This document shows, piece by piece, positions 42,629-53,894 of a stretch of 64,000 nt of DNA. Location of the stretch: contig CAJNDS010002275.1 in NCBI GenBank assembly GCA_905221605.1, positions 449,490-513,489 of the forward strand, written 5' to 3'. Every line of letters starts with the position of its first letter. Position 1 is the stretch's first letter. This DNA is from Symbiodinium natans. Its lineage: Eukaryota > Sar > Dinophyceae > Suessiales > Symbiodiniaceae. The notes under the pieces were generated by a model that had not been told where the DNA came from, searched no databases, and saw only the letters and a program-made list of their open reading frames with translations. The translations under genes and the position numbers were made by a program.

Positions 42629-43777
42629 ATGGCTGCTGCCGGAGGGCTTCACACTGTTCTTCTCCGGAGTGATGGCAACGCCGTGGCTTGGGGGATGGTG
42701 AATGCTGGCCAATGCGTGATTCCCCCTTTGGATGAAGGACTCTCCTACACTCAGGTTGCCGCAGGCTGGCTCCACACCGTTCTTCTCCGAAGTGATGGTT
42801 GCGCTGTTGCTTGCGGAAGAAATACCGGTCAACAATGCGACATTCCTGCGCTGGATGAGGGAATGTCATACACCGAGGTTTCTGCTGGTTATGATCAGAC
42901 AGTGCTTCTTCGAAACGACGGCAATGCTGTGCTCTGTGGATCACATGGACGTAGCAAGATTTTACCATTGGATGAGGGGTTTTGGTACACCCAGGTGGAT
43001 GCAGGCGACAGTCATATTGTGCTTCTTCGAAATGACGGCCGTGCTGTTGCACTTAGCAGTCATAACCACGATGGTGAATGCGACATTCCCCCGTTGGAAG
43101 AGGGTGTGTCGTACACCCAGGTTTCTGGCGGCAAGAATCACACAGTTCTGCTTCGAAGCGATGGCCGCGCCGTTGCTTGTGGAAGCAATGATCGTGGACA
43201 ATGCGACATTCCCCCTCTGGATGAGGGAGTGTCATATACCCAAGTCTCTGCAGGAGATCACACCGTGCTTCTTCGAAGTGATGGGAGAGCAGTAGCTTGC
43301 GGACGCAATGAATCCAAGCAGTGCAACATCCCAGCGTTGAAGGATGACGGAGTCGTCTACTCGCAAGTTTCCGCAGGGGTGACTCATACCGTGCTTGTCC
43401 GAAGTGATGGCGTTGCTGTAGCTTGTGGGAAGAACCACTACAAACAATGCAGGATTCCTGCTCCAGAGCCGGGGATCTGGTATGTTTGGGACCATACTGT
43501 ACGAAACACAGACAGCTTTGTTTGTCAGTTAGATTTTGTCGATAAGGATGGCGCAGTGGCGCTGATATGTTCTGGCCTGGCCGGAAACGAAGTCTTGCGC
43601 TGGGAAGCACTTGGGTCTGAGCTAGCCTTGAATGCTCAAGGGTACATTGCACGTGAGTTGAGAGTCAAGCTCCAGAGTCTCCGAGTCGTCTTGCCTGACG
43701 GAGAGCTGTTGGCCTCGGTTTGCCGTGCGAATCCGCTGGTCACAGTTGGCGATTTGAGTGACACCTACAAGTCTTAG
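42629..43777 (+). CDS. RCC1-like seven-repeat protein
   Basis: ATG in a good context (ttgccATGGctg). Seven repeats of 38-43 residues, each with a TVLLRSDGxAVACG-type block and QCxIPxLDEGxxYTQVSAG, at about residues 8, 49, 90, 129, 170, 209 and 250. Seven such repeats are the number needed to close an RCC1-type beta-propeller. RCC1 itself is a Ran exchange factor, but the repeat also serves in many binding proteins and no Ran role can be inferred. The last 80 residues (from ICSGLAGNEVLRWEALGSEL to LRVVLPDGELLASV) form a different, probably beta-rich domain. No stops or frameshifts: the best intact gene in the window. An upstream exon cannot be excluded. Confidence 0.8.
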   Translation: MAAAGGLHTVLLRSDGNAVAWGMVNAGQCVIPPLDEGLSYTQVAAGWLHTVLLRSDGCAVACGRNTGQQCDIPALDEGMSYTEVSAGYDQTVLLRNDGNAVLCGSHGRSKILPLDEGFWYTQVDAGDSHIVLLRNDGRAVALSSHNHDGECDIPPLEEGVSYTQVSGGKNHTVLLRSDGRAVACGSNDRGQCDIPPLDEGVSYTQVSAGDHTVLLRSDGRAVACGRNESKQCNIPALKDDGVVYSQVSAGVTHTVLVRSDGVAVACGKNHYKQCRIPAPEPGIWYVWDHTVRNTDSFVCQLDFVDKDGAVALICSGLAGNEVLRWEALGSELALNAQGYIARELRVKLQSLRVVLPDGELLASVCRANPLVTVGDLSDTYKS

Positions 43778-44253
43778 AGCAAGTTGGCCATCGAGAGGGG
43801 GTGAGCTCAACATTGTTGCGCAGCACTGACCAAAGAGCGCGAGCCGTGCTCTCACGTCGAAGCATTGGGGTCCTTCTTGGTGCAGTTTCAACAATTACGC
43901 GTCGGAGCTCGCTGTTGTTTTTTCTGTTTCAGCTGCTACCAGGGTGCTGTTACTTGCGCTGATAAACTTCCCTGCGAGAATTGCACGATGAAACCCTACA
44001 TCAAGCCGACTGCTTGCAATGGCAAACCCCTGTGTCCCGAGCTGAGGAAGAGCCAGAAGGAGAAGGTTGAGCCGGCGCTGAATTCCCAGGAGGTCCCCAG
44101 CAGATTTAAGGTCAATGGGCTTAGGGTTCTCACCTCCAGGTCAGGTCATGTGAACAGTTTGCCCAGTTTTCCCCAAACAGTGTGCACACACTCTAATGGT
44201 CAAAGTCCTTTCGTGGAGGGTAAAATGAAGGAGGTTTACAGTTTTTGGGTGCG
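43778..44253. other. no gene recognised
   Basis: A frame at 43865-44275 has a Cys-rich part (CQGAVTCADKLPCENC-like, CNGKPLCPEL) that looks partly coding but ends in the telomere-like tract. Not assigned. Confidence 0.35.
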
Positions 44254-44362
44254 GAACCCTAACCCTAAACCCTAAACCCTAAACCCTAAACTCTAAACCC
44301 TAAACCCTAAACCCTAAACCCTAAACCCTAAACCCTAAACCCTAAACCCTAAACCCTAAACC
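44254..44362 (+). repeat. interstitial telomere-like tract (CCCTAAA)n
   Basis: Fifteen nearly perfect units. Confidence 0.95.
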
Positions 44363-44443
44363 CCCAGTTCCTGAAATATTTCGCATCCACGGAGACCCAG
44401 CCTGTAATACATGAGCCGCTGAAAGTTGGCACCTCATGCTTCG

Positions 44444-44496
44444 GGTTTCGGGTTTAGGGTGTAGGGTTCAGGGTTTAGGGTTTAGGGTTTAGGGTT
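44444..44496 (-). repeat. inverted telomere-like tract (TTTAGGG)n
   Basis: Seven units, 82 bp after the C-rich tract and facing it, with GGGTTTCGGG and GGGTGTAGG variants. Confidence 0.9.
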
Positions 44497-45080
44497 CAAT
44501 GGAGCAGAAGAGAGGAGTCAGGGTGGTGCGCGAAACTTTTGAACACTGCAGCAAGGTGCTTGGTAGCCTCGCCGTGCAAGGACCTCCAGCTCGACTCAAC
44601 CCCAAAGCGCAAACCCTTGGAACAGCTTTTTGAAAGCTAGAGTCAGCTTACACTTTCACGGGGGTAGCCACGCGAGCTGTCCCTGGCAGGCTTGACGTTT
44701 CGAATGCCTGAGAGAGAGGGAGAGAGAGAGAGAGAGAGAGAGTCAGCTAGAGCCCGCCGAAAGCATTCCCAGCCGCCTTTGCAGATGTAAAGCGTTGTAA
44801 AGCCTACCAGGTCCTGTACTTCTCATAAGCCCCGATTTACACCCCAGAGTTTGCCACGGCCCTGTGTTACAAAGCCGAAGCAAAATCGTCTAGAAGCTTG
44901 TGGCTGTCAGATTCTTCTCAACCGCCTCGTTCCACCTTCACTGGCGCCGGGAGATGCCGGGAGGTGCGGAGAGGGCGGGGTGTTTCATCCGGATAATGTG
45001 TGAGCCGAAGTCCTTTCACGCTCCCCTTTTGCCACTGCTACCGCAGCATTTCCAGAGTTGAGGCTGCGCGTGCTTCCGCC
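44497..45080. other. upstream region of the 45081 gene
   Basis: Contains a GA microsatellite (44710-44742). No TATA box or other promoter element can be claimed; dinoflagellate promoters are poorly defined. Confidence 0.5.
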
Positions 45081-46190
45081 ATGCAGCCTCAGAAGAGGCA
45101 ACGTGTGAGCCTTGCTCAAGCCATCCGCTGCTTTGGACGCCCATTGCCTCCATCGCAGGAGGGCTCGGATGCGGGGCAGGTTCCGGAAGAAGAGACGGGA
45201 ACCAGGGCGGGTATTGCTGCGGAACAGGTCGCCAAAGAGGAGCTGCAAACGGAAGAGGAAGGCGTGGATGCACAGGAGGCTCTTCAGGACGAGCTGGCAT
45301 GGAATGAGGAAGCAAAAGAGGAGCTGCAACCTGAAGAAGAGGCTCCTAAGGATGAGCTGGCATGGAAGGAGGAGGAGGTGGACGAGCTTTATTCACAGAG
45401 CGCCGCTGCTGGATCATGGGCCCCTGCATCGCAAGATTTATCACAGCAGTCCTGGCAACCGTTCTCGCAGGATTCGCAGGACCCGCACGCCACAGAGCAT
45501 GGCATGCAACCCATGCCAGAGGATATTGGCGGAGAACAAGTTGCTGGAACATCGGCCCCATCGTCATGGCAACCGATCTCGGACTCGGAGGCCAGGAAGC
45601 ATGGCTTGGAAATGGCGGATGCACAAAGCTTGCAGGAGCCCCGCAGAGGCTTCGCAGATCTCAGGGAGGAAGAGAAGGAAAAACTTCTAACTGTGTCTGA
45701 GAGCCTCACGAAAGAGATAGGCATGAAGGCTTTTTACACTTTCGACGCCCGGACATCCCGGGAAGATCTGAAGAAGTTGGTGCACACCTTTTTCTCGAGG
45801 TACAGGCAGACTGAAACGGAGGACCATTATTACGAGACGGAGAGGTTCTTTCAGGACAACCAAGTGTGGTTTGTTTCGACGCTGATCACGCCTTGCTTGT
45901 ACCAGGGCAGTTTTCGGGGCCAGCCGAGGCCACAACGCCACATGGCAGAACTATCTGCTTGTCAGAAGTTCCTGGAAGATCCGGAAGCTCGAGAGCTTGC
46001 CAGCAAGCTTCCGCCACCTTCCAGAATACTGCGAAGAGAAATCTTGGCAAAATTCAGCAAAGATTGGAAGGAGGATATGCTTCAGCGGGGCATCAGTCCC
46101 AAGCTTGTTCAGCAAGAAGCTGTCCAAGAACTGTCACACAAACTTAGGTCTTTGGGCTGTAGGCTGGCATTATGGGACGGTCATGCCTGA
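45081..46190 (+). CDS. acidic protein with C-terminal dsRBD-like domain
   Basis: The ATG at 45081 (ccgccATGc) is chosen over the more upstream non-ATG opening of the frame; it gives 369 residues. Residues 30-110 are Glu-rich with a repeated DELAWxEE motif, and 110-190 are Ser/Gln-rich, so the first half is probably disordered. The second half is folded: EEKEKLLTVSESLTKEIG, SREDLKKLVHTFFSRY, then YETERFFQDNQVWFVSTL, RHMAELSACQKFLEDPEA and SKLPPP. The last part matches the domain in the 40138 gene in order and spacing. Role unknown; RNA binding is a guess from the fold pattern. Confidence 0.65.
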   Translation: MQPQKRQRVSLAQAIRCFGRPLPPSQEGSDAGQVPEEETGTRAGIAAEQVAKEELQTEEEGVDAQEALQDELAWNEEAKEELQPEEEAPKDELAWKEEEVDELYSQSAAAGSWAPASQDLSQQSWQPFSQDSQDPHATEHGMQPMPEDIGGEQVAGTSAPSSWQPISDSEARKHGLEMADAQSLQEPRRGFADLREEEKEKLLTVSESLTKEIGMKAFYTFDARTSREDLKKLVHTFFSRYRQTETEDHYYETERFFQDNQVWFVSTLITPCLYQGSFRGQPRPQRHMAELSACQKFLEDPEARELASKLPPPSRILRREILAKFSKDWKEDMLQRGISPKLVQQEAVQELSHKLRSLGCRLALWDGHA

Positions 46191-46262
46191 AGCGCCGTGC
46201 TTCCGAGATTTCACCTTTCCGTGCTTGGTCTTCACCCAGCGGAAAACAGTCTCTTTTTCTGA

Positions 46263-46434
46263 CAGGCTTCCTTGATGCCCTTGCTTTTGTGAATTGGTCT
46301 GCGCGGGAGGGAGAGTTCGCCCAAGCCCTCACAGGCATGGCCTCGGGCGCGAAGGACATCATCCGGGGCAAGGACGCCCGCAACGTTGGTACTAGCTTCA
46401 TGGACTGTTCCAACGTGTTCAAGAGCTCTGATTG
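46263..46434 (+). CDS. candidate coding exon, unknown product
   Basis: After TTTTTCTGACAG, a good splice acceptor, the frame reads GFLDALAFVNWSAREGEF and TGMASGAKDIIRGKDARNVG, ending at TGA 46432-46434. Codon use is GC-rich at third positions, as in the neighbouring gene. It may be a further exon of the 45081 gene or part of another one. No family recognised. Confidence 0.4.
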
Positions 46435-46479
46435 ACAGGCACATTCCATGCTTTCCAAGTTTCAAAGGCTGGGTGAGCG

Positions 46480-46648
46480 GTTGCAGGGCGCAGCACACTG
46501 AGCCGATGCAAGGAGCACAGCCCCTGTCCTGATGCAGGCTTTGGGCACAATGGAGAAGGGCGTCCTGCTCGGCACCCAGTGCCAGCTCAAAGGCTTCTGG
46601 CTTGGCGCCGGAACGTCAGGGATTCAAGTCATGGGGCTTCTGGTCCAC
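46480..46648 (+). repeat. left arm of a 165-bp inverted repeat
   Basis: Starts GTTGCAGGGCGCAGCACACT and ends GGGGCTTCTGGTCCACT. Its reverse complement is at 47975-48136, with over 90 percent identity by eye. Confidence 0.9.
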
Positions 46649-46887
46649 TCAGGGGGCTCTCCTCGCGGGCTCTTCTCAAGGAGTGCTTTTGGTGGTTGAA
46701 GTTTTGGGATTTGGACATGGGGTTCAGGGTCTGTGGCTCGTTGCTAAGGGTTTAGGGGCTAGCCGTAATCTTGTACAAGATCCAGGTAGGAAGGTTAGGT
46801 AGGATGATCAGCTCGTTTTGGGTCGGTTGGGCACTGCGCGTCCTCCCGCTCCTCCCAGTAAATTTCCTGTGACGTGATCTTGTCATG

Positions 46888-47225
46888 TCAGTTGATGTTG
46901 ATGATCTGGAGGAATATTGAAGCAACCTCGAGTGAGTCAGAGCTCCCTAGTTTGCGGACAAAGGCCGCAGACTGTTGCTGCAGTTCTCTGGATCCGACCT
47001 GCTTTCGCTTGAGGTCGCCCGTCGCCAGCGAGATTGTCTTGGAGTCAGTCGCGTCAGGCCAGGACAATCATGCCAGCAGTTCTTGCTGGACGTCCCACAG
47101 TTCCACCGCGGTTTCGTGCGACTGTGACAAGTCGCAAAACATGTGGTCAAGCAGCTTTGCAAGCGAAGCTTTTTCCGGGAGTCGAAGGCCCGGCACGGGC
47201 TCGACAGTGCCACCAAGTCCCAGCT
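46888..47225 (-). pseudogene. gene remnant or two exons, unknown product
   Basis: After TTTAG at 47226-47230 (minus strand) the frame reads GGTVEPVPGLRLPEKASLAK, DHMFCDLSQSHETAVELWDV, a TGA, then LKRKQVGSRELQQQSAAFVR and a final TGA. Codon use is strongly G/C-ending, which supports former coding. The single in-frame TGA makes it a pseudogene unless an intron removes it. It lies inside the 46480/48136 inverted repeat. Confidence 0.4.
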
Positions 47226-47523
47226 AAATGGCCGCAGAGGCGGGGAATGCACGCAGACTCATGCTTGTCGAGAGAACAGCAACCTCATGCTTGTCGAGAG
47301 AACAGCAACCTAAAAACAAAACATACGCTGTCCAACTTGGATTAAAGGGGCTTAACAACTTGATCCGAACCTTCAAGACAGGAATAAGCGTACTGCAGGT
47401 GCAAGAGGACATCTTCTACCCATCCTGCACAAAACCGAGGCAAGGACGAGCAGAAACAGACTGTCAAAGGCCCATTTGCAAGGGAATGATATTGCAAATG
47501 TTTGGGCTCCTGCATGAGGGCAA

Positions 47524-47620
47524 AACCCTGAAACGCTCAAACCCTAAATCTAAACCCGAAACCACAGGATGCTAGGCAGGTGGCAAAAACCCTAAACCTC
47601 AAACCCTAAACCCTAAACAG
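47524..47620 (+). repeat. degenerate telomere-like tract
   Basis: CCCTAAA units mixed with CCCTGAAA, TCTAAACCC and CCTCAAA, interrupted by 30 bp of other sequence. Confidence 0.8.
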
Positions 47621-47799
47621 GCTCTGAAGTGACTTGTACACAGCATTCCCTCTTCAGTTGCCCCGTGGAGCATGGCTAGACGGGTGGCAAAAAAACCCAA
47701 CCCCTGCTCTTGCAGCACAAACCTCAAGGACCATACGGCCTCTGCCAAAGGTGTCGGAAGACCCCCGAAACTCACCACGCTAAGCGAAGCTGGCTCAGG

Positions 47800-47845
47800 G
47801 GATTGGGGTTTAGGGGTTTGCGGTTTAGGGTTTAGGGGTCAGCCA
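47800..47845 (-). repeat. degenerate inverted telomere-like tract
   Basis: GGGGTTTAGGGGTTTGCGGTT followed by TAGGGTTTAGGGG, facing the C-rich tract 180 bp before it. Confidence 0.8.
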
Positions 47846-47974
47846 TAAAGTTACTGGCTTGTCGTAGGGAAGTTGGACGTCAGGTGCGCTATCAGTGTTT
47901 ATGCATGTTGTAGGAAACCTAGGCTTTTGGTTCCCTGTCTCCCTACCAAGAACTCTAAGACTCCCAGCCCCCAC

Positions 47975-48136
47975 AGTGGACCAGAAGCCCCATGACTTGA
48001 CGCTCCGGCGCCAAGCCAGAAGCCTTTGAACTGGTACTGGGTGCCGAGCAGGACGCCCTTCTCCAATGTGCCCAAAGCCTGCATCAGGACAGGGACTGTG
48101 CTCCTTGCATCGGCTCAGTGTGCTGCGCCCTGCAAC
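47975..48136 (-). repeat. right arm of the 165-bp inverted repeat
   Basis: Starts AGTGGACCAGAAGCCCC and ends CTGCGCCCTGCAAC; pairs with 46480-46648. Confidence 0.9.
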
Positions 48137-48334
48137 CGTAAATCGCGCAAAGGCCGGCCCCGAGTATGAAGGTGGTGGATGGTCGTCGTCCTCGGCCTCC
48201 TGACAGTCTTACTTGCTCTTTGACCGGATGATGGTTTAGGATTCAAAGGTATATAGGGGCGCTCTACGCTCTCAAGGGCGCATGAGCTGCTTCAAACCCT
48301 CCTGAAGGCTTCAACGGGCCTTCTGCGGTAGAGC

Positions 48335-49010
48335 GACAGCAACAGCAACAGCAACAGCAACAGACACAAACACAGACACAGACACAGACACAGACACAGA
48401 CACAGACGACCAACAACAAACAACCAACAACCAACAACCAACAACCAACAACCAACAACCAACAACAAGCAACAAGCAACAAGCAACAACCAACAGCCAA
48501 CAGCCAACAGCAGCCAACAGCCAACAACCAACAACCAACAACCAACAAAAAACAACCAACAACCAACAACCAACAACCAACAACAAACAACAAACAACAG
48601 ACAACAGACAACAGACAACAAACAACAAACAACAAGCAACAAGCAACAAGCAACAAACAACAAGCAACAAGCAACAAGCAACAAGCAACAAGCAACAAAC
48701 AACCACGACCACGACCACGACCATGACCACCACAACAACAACTAATAACCCCACCCACTCCCCCACACACACCCACAGCCACAGCCCCAGCCCCAGCCGC
48801 ACCCGCACCCGCACCCCACACCCACACCCACACCCACACCCACACCCACACCCACACCCACACCCACACCCACACCCACACCCACACCCACACCCACACC
48901 CACACCCACACCCACACCCACACCCACACCCACCCACACCCACACCCACACACTTACACTTACGCTTACACGTACACTTACATGCACTTACACTTACACT
49001 TACACTTGCC
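48335..49010. repeat. cluster of CA-rich microsatellites
   Basis: Successive blocks: CAGACA (48355-48410), AACCAAC and AACAAGC (48415-48705), CCACAC (48790-48955) and ACTTAC (48955-49010). The 200-290-codon Cys/Val/Leu or Cys/Gly frames on the minus strand come from these repeats. Confidence 0.95.
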
Positions 49011-52000
49011 TTGACAGGTATGGCTGATCTCGTGTTGTATGGTATGCCGTAAGGGCGTGACCCCTTGCACCTATAAAACACACAGACAAAGCCCTCAAAA
49101 GTGTGCTTGTATGTGCATAAGGTGTGGCTTACATGTCGTGTGCACGTATGTAAGAACTTGGACGCTGTTTTGCTCACCAAGGTCAATTGCGTCTGGCCGC
49201 TCTTGATGGACGTCCCAACACATGTGCAGCTGCATCTGGAATGAAAAGCCGCAAACCCTGCTGAGCCTGCTTTGCATCAGCATGTCCCCGATCTGCTTGT
49301 AACTGATGGCGGAAGTACGGAAGGGGGATTGCACGCTTTGAGATGATCTCCCGTGCGCTGCCATCCCTGCTTGCAATATGCACTGGACAAAGAGGGTTAG
49401 GGCTCGTGGGTTTGGTAGGGCTTAGGGCCGGTGGAAGGGGCGATCCAGCAGGCCTGCGAGGCACAGGTCTTGGCATGTACAACTGCCGCTGGCGCCATGT
49501 CTACTACCCAGCTGTCACGGTCACTCAGGTTCACGAAGCTGTGCGCAGAAGCGGCCTGGCATGCGACCGATAAATGCTAAATACCGAGCTCCCCCCCATT
49601 TGTGACACAACTTTCTTCATGCGACCCCGCCGCAGCCGGAGCATCTTAAATTTGTCGGGCCGTTCAAGATTTCGACACGGTGGCAATCTAAAACTTTTCC
49701 TTCAAAACTCAAAACATGAGTCTCGAGGGAAGCTGGTTCCGCAGCACTTGAGGTCTTGCTGATCTCGCTCAGGAACCGCCCGGCACACGTGGACATCCTC
49801 TCTGTCACCTGCCCTCCTTCCCATGACAGGTTGATGCTTGAAAGAAACTGCTCTTTGTTTTTTCGCAGGCCTCGTGTGCAGTGTGCGTCCGGAGAAGGTG
49901 GCAAAGACAAAACTCTGCGAGTTAAACAGCTGCAGACTCAGCACGCGCAGGGGCATCCCAATTCGGAAGCAGGATTGCTAAAGGTAGATGCTCCCGGGGC
50001 TAGTCGCCAAGGTGGGGAGGGGGGGGTGAAAAGGGGCTCCTCAGGGCTGCCCTCTCTTGTGTGGTGGAACATGCGCTTCACACAAAGAAACCACGAAGTC
50101 ACTGGCCACATTTTGAAGACACCACCTCAACCACCTTGTTCTCCTTTACCCTAACTGTCGCCGATAGTTGCTGGCATGCATGGGAGAATTTGCTTTCGGC
50201 AAATCCAAGCAGTCAGCGAAGTGTGCTCCAGCTAGTGCTGCAAGTTAAATGTTTGGCCAGCTACATGTTTCATGACAGTGATTCAGGAAGGAGGCTTCCA
50301 GGAACCTCAGCACATTTGCGACATTTTGTGTTTCGAATTTTTGTTGTCTATTGAAATTCTCATTTTGCATTTCCGAGCTTGTCTGTTGGGTGCTAATTTC
50401 CGTTTTCTGACCGCAGCCATTGAGTGCCAAATTTCCGTTGTTGGGCACATCGATTGAGTGCAGAACCCCCAGAACCCTATGACCCTCGCCCTAAGCTGAG
50501 AAACCGCGAAATCGTCCTCACCTCCCCACGTCCTGACCCTCAACCCCTAAACCTTATTAACCCAGGACCCTCATCTTAACCCCCTAAACCGCGACCCTAA
50601 ACCCTGAGACGCGCATTCCACTTGCTGAGGCTTATCTTGTGGGGTTTTCGGTGCCATATTGACCACACTTGCCAGCATCTCCAGCAGCCCAGCATAGCCC
50701 AGCTGGACTGCGCCGAAGAAGCTGCCATGGAAGCCGCGCAGTGCTGAGCGGGTTTGCTTTAGGGTTTAGGGTTCAGATCCCGTTCCAAGGCTAAGATTCA
50801 GCTGAGATGGCGTTTTTCGCAGAACTATCCGATTCACTCGCCGGCCCAGGTTTGCTCTTTTCATGGCTGCGAGCAGGTGCGATGCAAGAAGCCTCCCTAG
50901 ACCCTGGACCCAGACCTCCCGAATAGTTGCAGTGTCCAAAATTATCAAGCCGTTGCTGATTCTCGACAGCGTTCCCTTGCTCGCTGTGCCACAGACCAGC
51001 CGAGCTTTTCCCGTTTTTCCCGGATACCATAGCTTGCCCGAGCTGGAGCTATATACGCCGTGTTGCTCTGCAGGTGCTCGTGGATGTAAAATACATCCTC
51101 AAGGCCACCAGAGTCGCTGCCTGAAGCTCAGGATGTGGCCTTCGCATGCGGAGCTGGAGCGAGAGTATGGGGATATAAGGGGTGGGTGCAGAGGACCTCA
51201 GATCTCCAAATCTTACGACCCTCCAATTTCAGGTCGAACGTTTCAGACTCGTGCTGCGAGCTCTTTTGGGGAAGGTGGGGCGTTTCAGGATTGGCCGTCA
51301 GCGTAAGTTCCGAACACCCCAAAAGGCATCCAAAGGCAGTCTCCTTCTTGAATCCCGGTGGTGGGACCTGGAATGCTGAGCGCCAGGAAAAGTACAAAGC
51401 TCTGAAAGAGGAAGTTCAGACGCTCAAGGCAAGACGAGGGTCTCGACGAGTCTCGAGTTCAGGCTTAGGCCCCTTAGGCTTGACAACTCGCGTCAGAATT
51501 GCAGGATTGCTTCCAACAGTTCTGTTCCCAGCTGGGATCTCCGAGGCGGAACTCCTGAAGGAAAGAGCTCAGAAGCTCCAGCTTGCTCCATACGGTGAAG
51601 GGTGCTTCAAGCTTCTTTGGAATGCCCGGCAACGAAGCACCATCTTGTAGCTCGCACGGTGTCCTGGGATGAGCTGTGCGCTGAGGCCGAGGGCTGCGCA
51701 GCAGAATGGCCCGGACACATAGACGTGCATGGTGCATGGGCGTGCATGGTGCATGGTCGTCTGCTGAGCAGTCCAAGAGCCAGGCCCGACAGAGCTGGTG
51801 AAGCCACTGGAAGAGGCCTCGTCGGGTGACTGGTTTTTGGGTTTTTCGGGGTCAAAAGTCGAAGCTTGTAGTTCCAGCCTTCATATTCGTCCTCGTTTAC
51901 AAGCAGCGCAGCCACGGACTAAAGTCCTAGCCGAAATGCTGAACCTCGCGTCCGAGACACTCTCGACTTGAAGCCTATCCCCAGACCTCTTGGCTCCAGG

Positions 52001-53604
52001 CGTGCGAGAAAGCGCAAGATGCCCAGTCCAAGGGAGCAAGTCAGCGTCTCAGCTTGACACACAGCCTTCTGTCCTTAGTTTAGGTTCTGTGCTCAAAGTG
52101 CAGGATGCATGGTTGAAGGGTGTGAGCAGTGCCTGGAGCAGGGCCCGTGCACCAAGGGGGCGAGAAAAAGAGCCCCTTGTCAATCTTTTTGAACCGTGTG
52201 AGCGCGTCCCGACCGCAGAGCTGCTGTGACGAGGTTTGAACAGCTTCCATCAGCTTCCCAGCTTCCCCGAGACAAGACCTCGAAAGCCTCGAAAGCCCTG
52301 CACCCTTTTTTCCAGGACCCTTTGCAAGACACCGAGTCCAAGGAGTCCAAAGCCGAGACGGTGCGGATCCTCTCCTAGTCAAAGGGTTTCTTTCAGAGCA
52401 TTCTGCTTGGCCAGGCGGTGCAGAAGGCCCAGAAGGCCGCGGCCTCTCGGGCTCGTTGGCTCGGGGCTTGGGGAGTCCTTGTCTTTTTCTGGACCCTTCC
52501 GGGCCTGATTCGGATCTCGTTAGACTTTCGAAAGCTTTTGAGAGAGACATCAGGAGGCTTGCTCTTTATACTGCCGGTGGGGGTGGGAAGGGCACGGTGG
52601 GGGGGTGGGGCTAGGCCGGCTAGGCTCTAAGATTTTTGCGAGGCCTGCTTGGAAATCGTGATAATCTGGCGCGAGCCATGCGGATGGCCTCAAGTCTTGG
52701 GGACTTGAGGGTTTTTTCACCCCCCTGCCAAAAGTTGCTCCCCACTTCTTCATGGCTTTCCTCTCCTTGAAGACAGACTTCTGAATTTGCACGCAGGCAA
52801 GAGTCTCATCGTCTCTCTCTGACTTTCACGAAGGTGTTGCTTCCAGATTGCCTCATGCAGACTCACGCATGCCTACTTGCTTATTTAGCATATTTTCAGA
52901 CATCGAGATGCCTATGGACTCGGGTTCGAAAGGACATATCTTTAGGCGCTTGCCGAAGCACAAGATCAGGTGACCGATGTCTAGTCATGATCTGAACGAT
53001 CGTGCAGGCCCGCGCCTGAAGTTCCAGAGCGGCGCCTACAGCATCGCGAAGGTGTTGACAGTTGACAGAATGTCAGATTCGAGCAAGCACTGTGCAACCC
53101 AGAGGCGGCCGTGAACGCGGACAGCTGCGGACTCAGGTGGTCGGACATCTGCGAGGTCGCTTGATGGATTGACTCTGAGGCTACTTCCTCGGAAACGGCG
53201 CCTCGCTGGGAGCCCGCGTCTTGGATGCTGAAGCCATGTGGAGCAGGTACTTCTCGCTGTGGCTGTCAGGTCGCCGACGGCATCAGCGAGTGGGAGGTTC
53301 GCTTTGGCCTGGTCCACGGCATGCTGGGACGCAGGATTCCCTCAAACGCATTTCGGTGACCTGAAGACCGCACGAATCAAATGGGCTGGACCAGCGAATT
53401 CTGCGTGCGTTTCAGAGTGTCCATCCATCATGTAACTCACACCCTCCTCAATGTTGTATCCCTGTTGGTCTCGGATGGTTCACGGATGGTTCAAGATGAT
53501 GCGTGAGGCTATACAGGAAAATGCAAAGCAGGACTTGTTTTCACAAGATCGTGCCCAAATGACCCTGCTGCACACTGTCCGAACGGAAATCCACATAATT
53601 GTCG
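49011..53604. other. 4.6 kb with only ambiguous coding signals
   Basis: On the minus strand 49180-49400 is coding-like in two overlapping frames (e.g. REIISKRAIPLPYFRHQLQ; or an exon 49302-49178 bounded by CATCAG and GTGAGC). On the + strand 51340-51650 reads GTWNAERQEKYKALKEEVQ, coiled-coil-like. The degenerate telomere-like tracts 50455-50612 (C-rich) and 50756-50775 (G-rich) face each other. The rest shows nothing recognisable. Confidence 0.4.
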
Positions 53605-53663
53605 GCCTGCTCTTACTGCTACTGCTGCTGCTGCTACTACTACTACTACTACTGCTGCTGCTG

Positions 53664-53710
<47 letters not shown>

Positions 53711-53740
53711 GCTACTACTGCTACCACTACCGCTAGCATT
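53605..53740. repeat. CTG/CTA trinucleotide microsatellite
   Basis: About 40 CTG, CTA or ACT units. It produces a poly-Leu frame of a 350-codon open stretch that is not a gene. Confidence 0.95.
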
Positions 53741-53894
53741 AGCGCCACAACTACAACCAATGCTACCCTCTCAACTACCACGACTTCTGCCACTAGCACG
53801 ACCACTAACATTATCATTTCCATGGTCGCTCCTTAGCATTACCAGTACCGCTACCACTAGCACCAGTGCCAGCCCCCTTACCACATACCATCCC

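Noticed and set aside
48264-49186. Minus-strand frames of 229-291 codons rich in Cys, Val, Leu, Gly, like a membrane or Cys-rich protein
   Set aside because: Direct translation of CCACAC, CAACC and CAGACA microsatellites.
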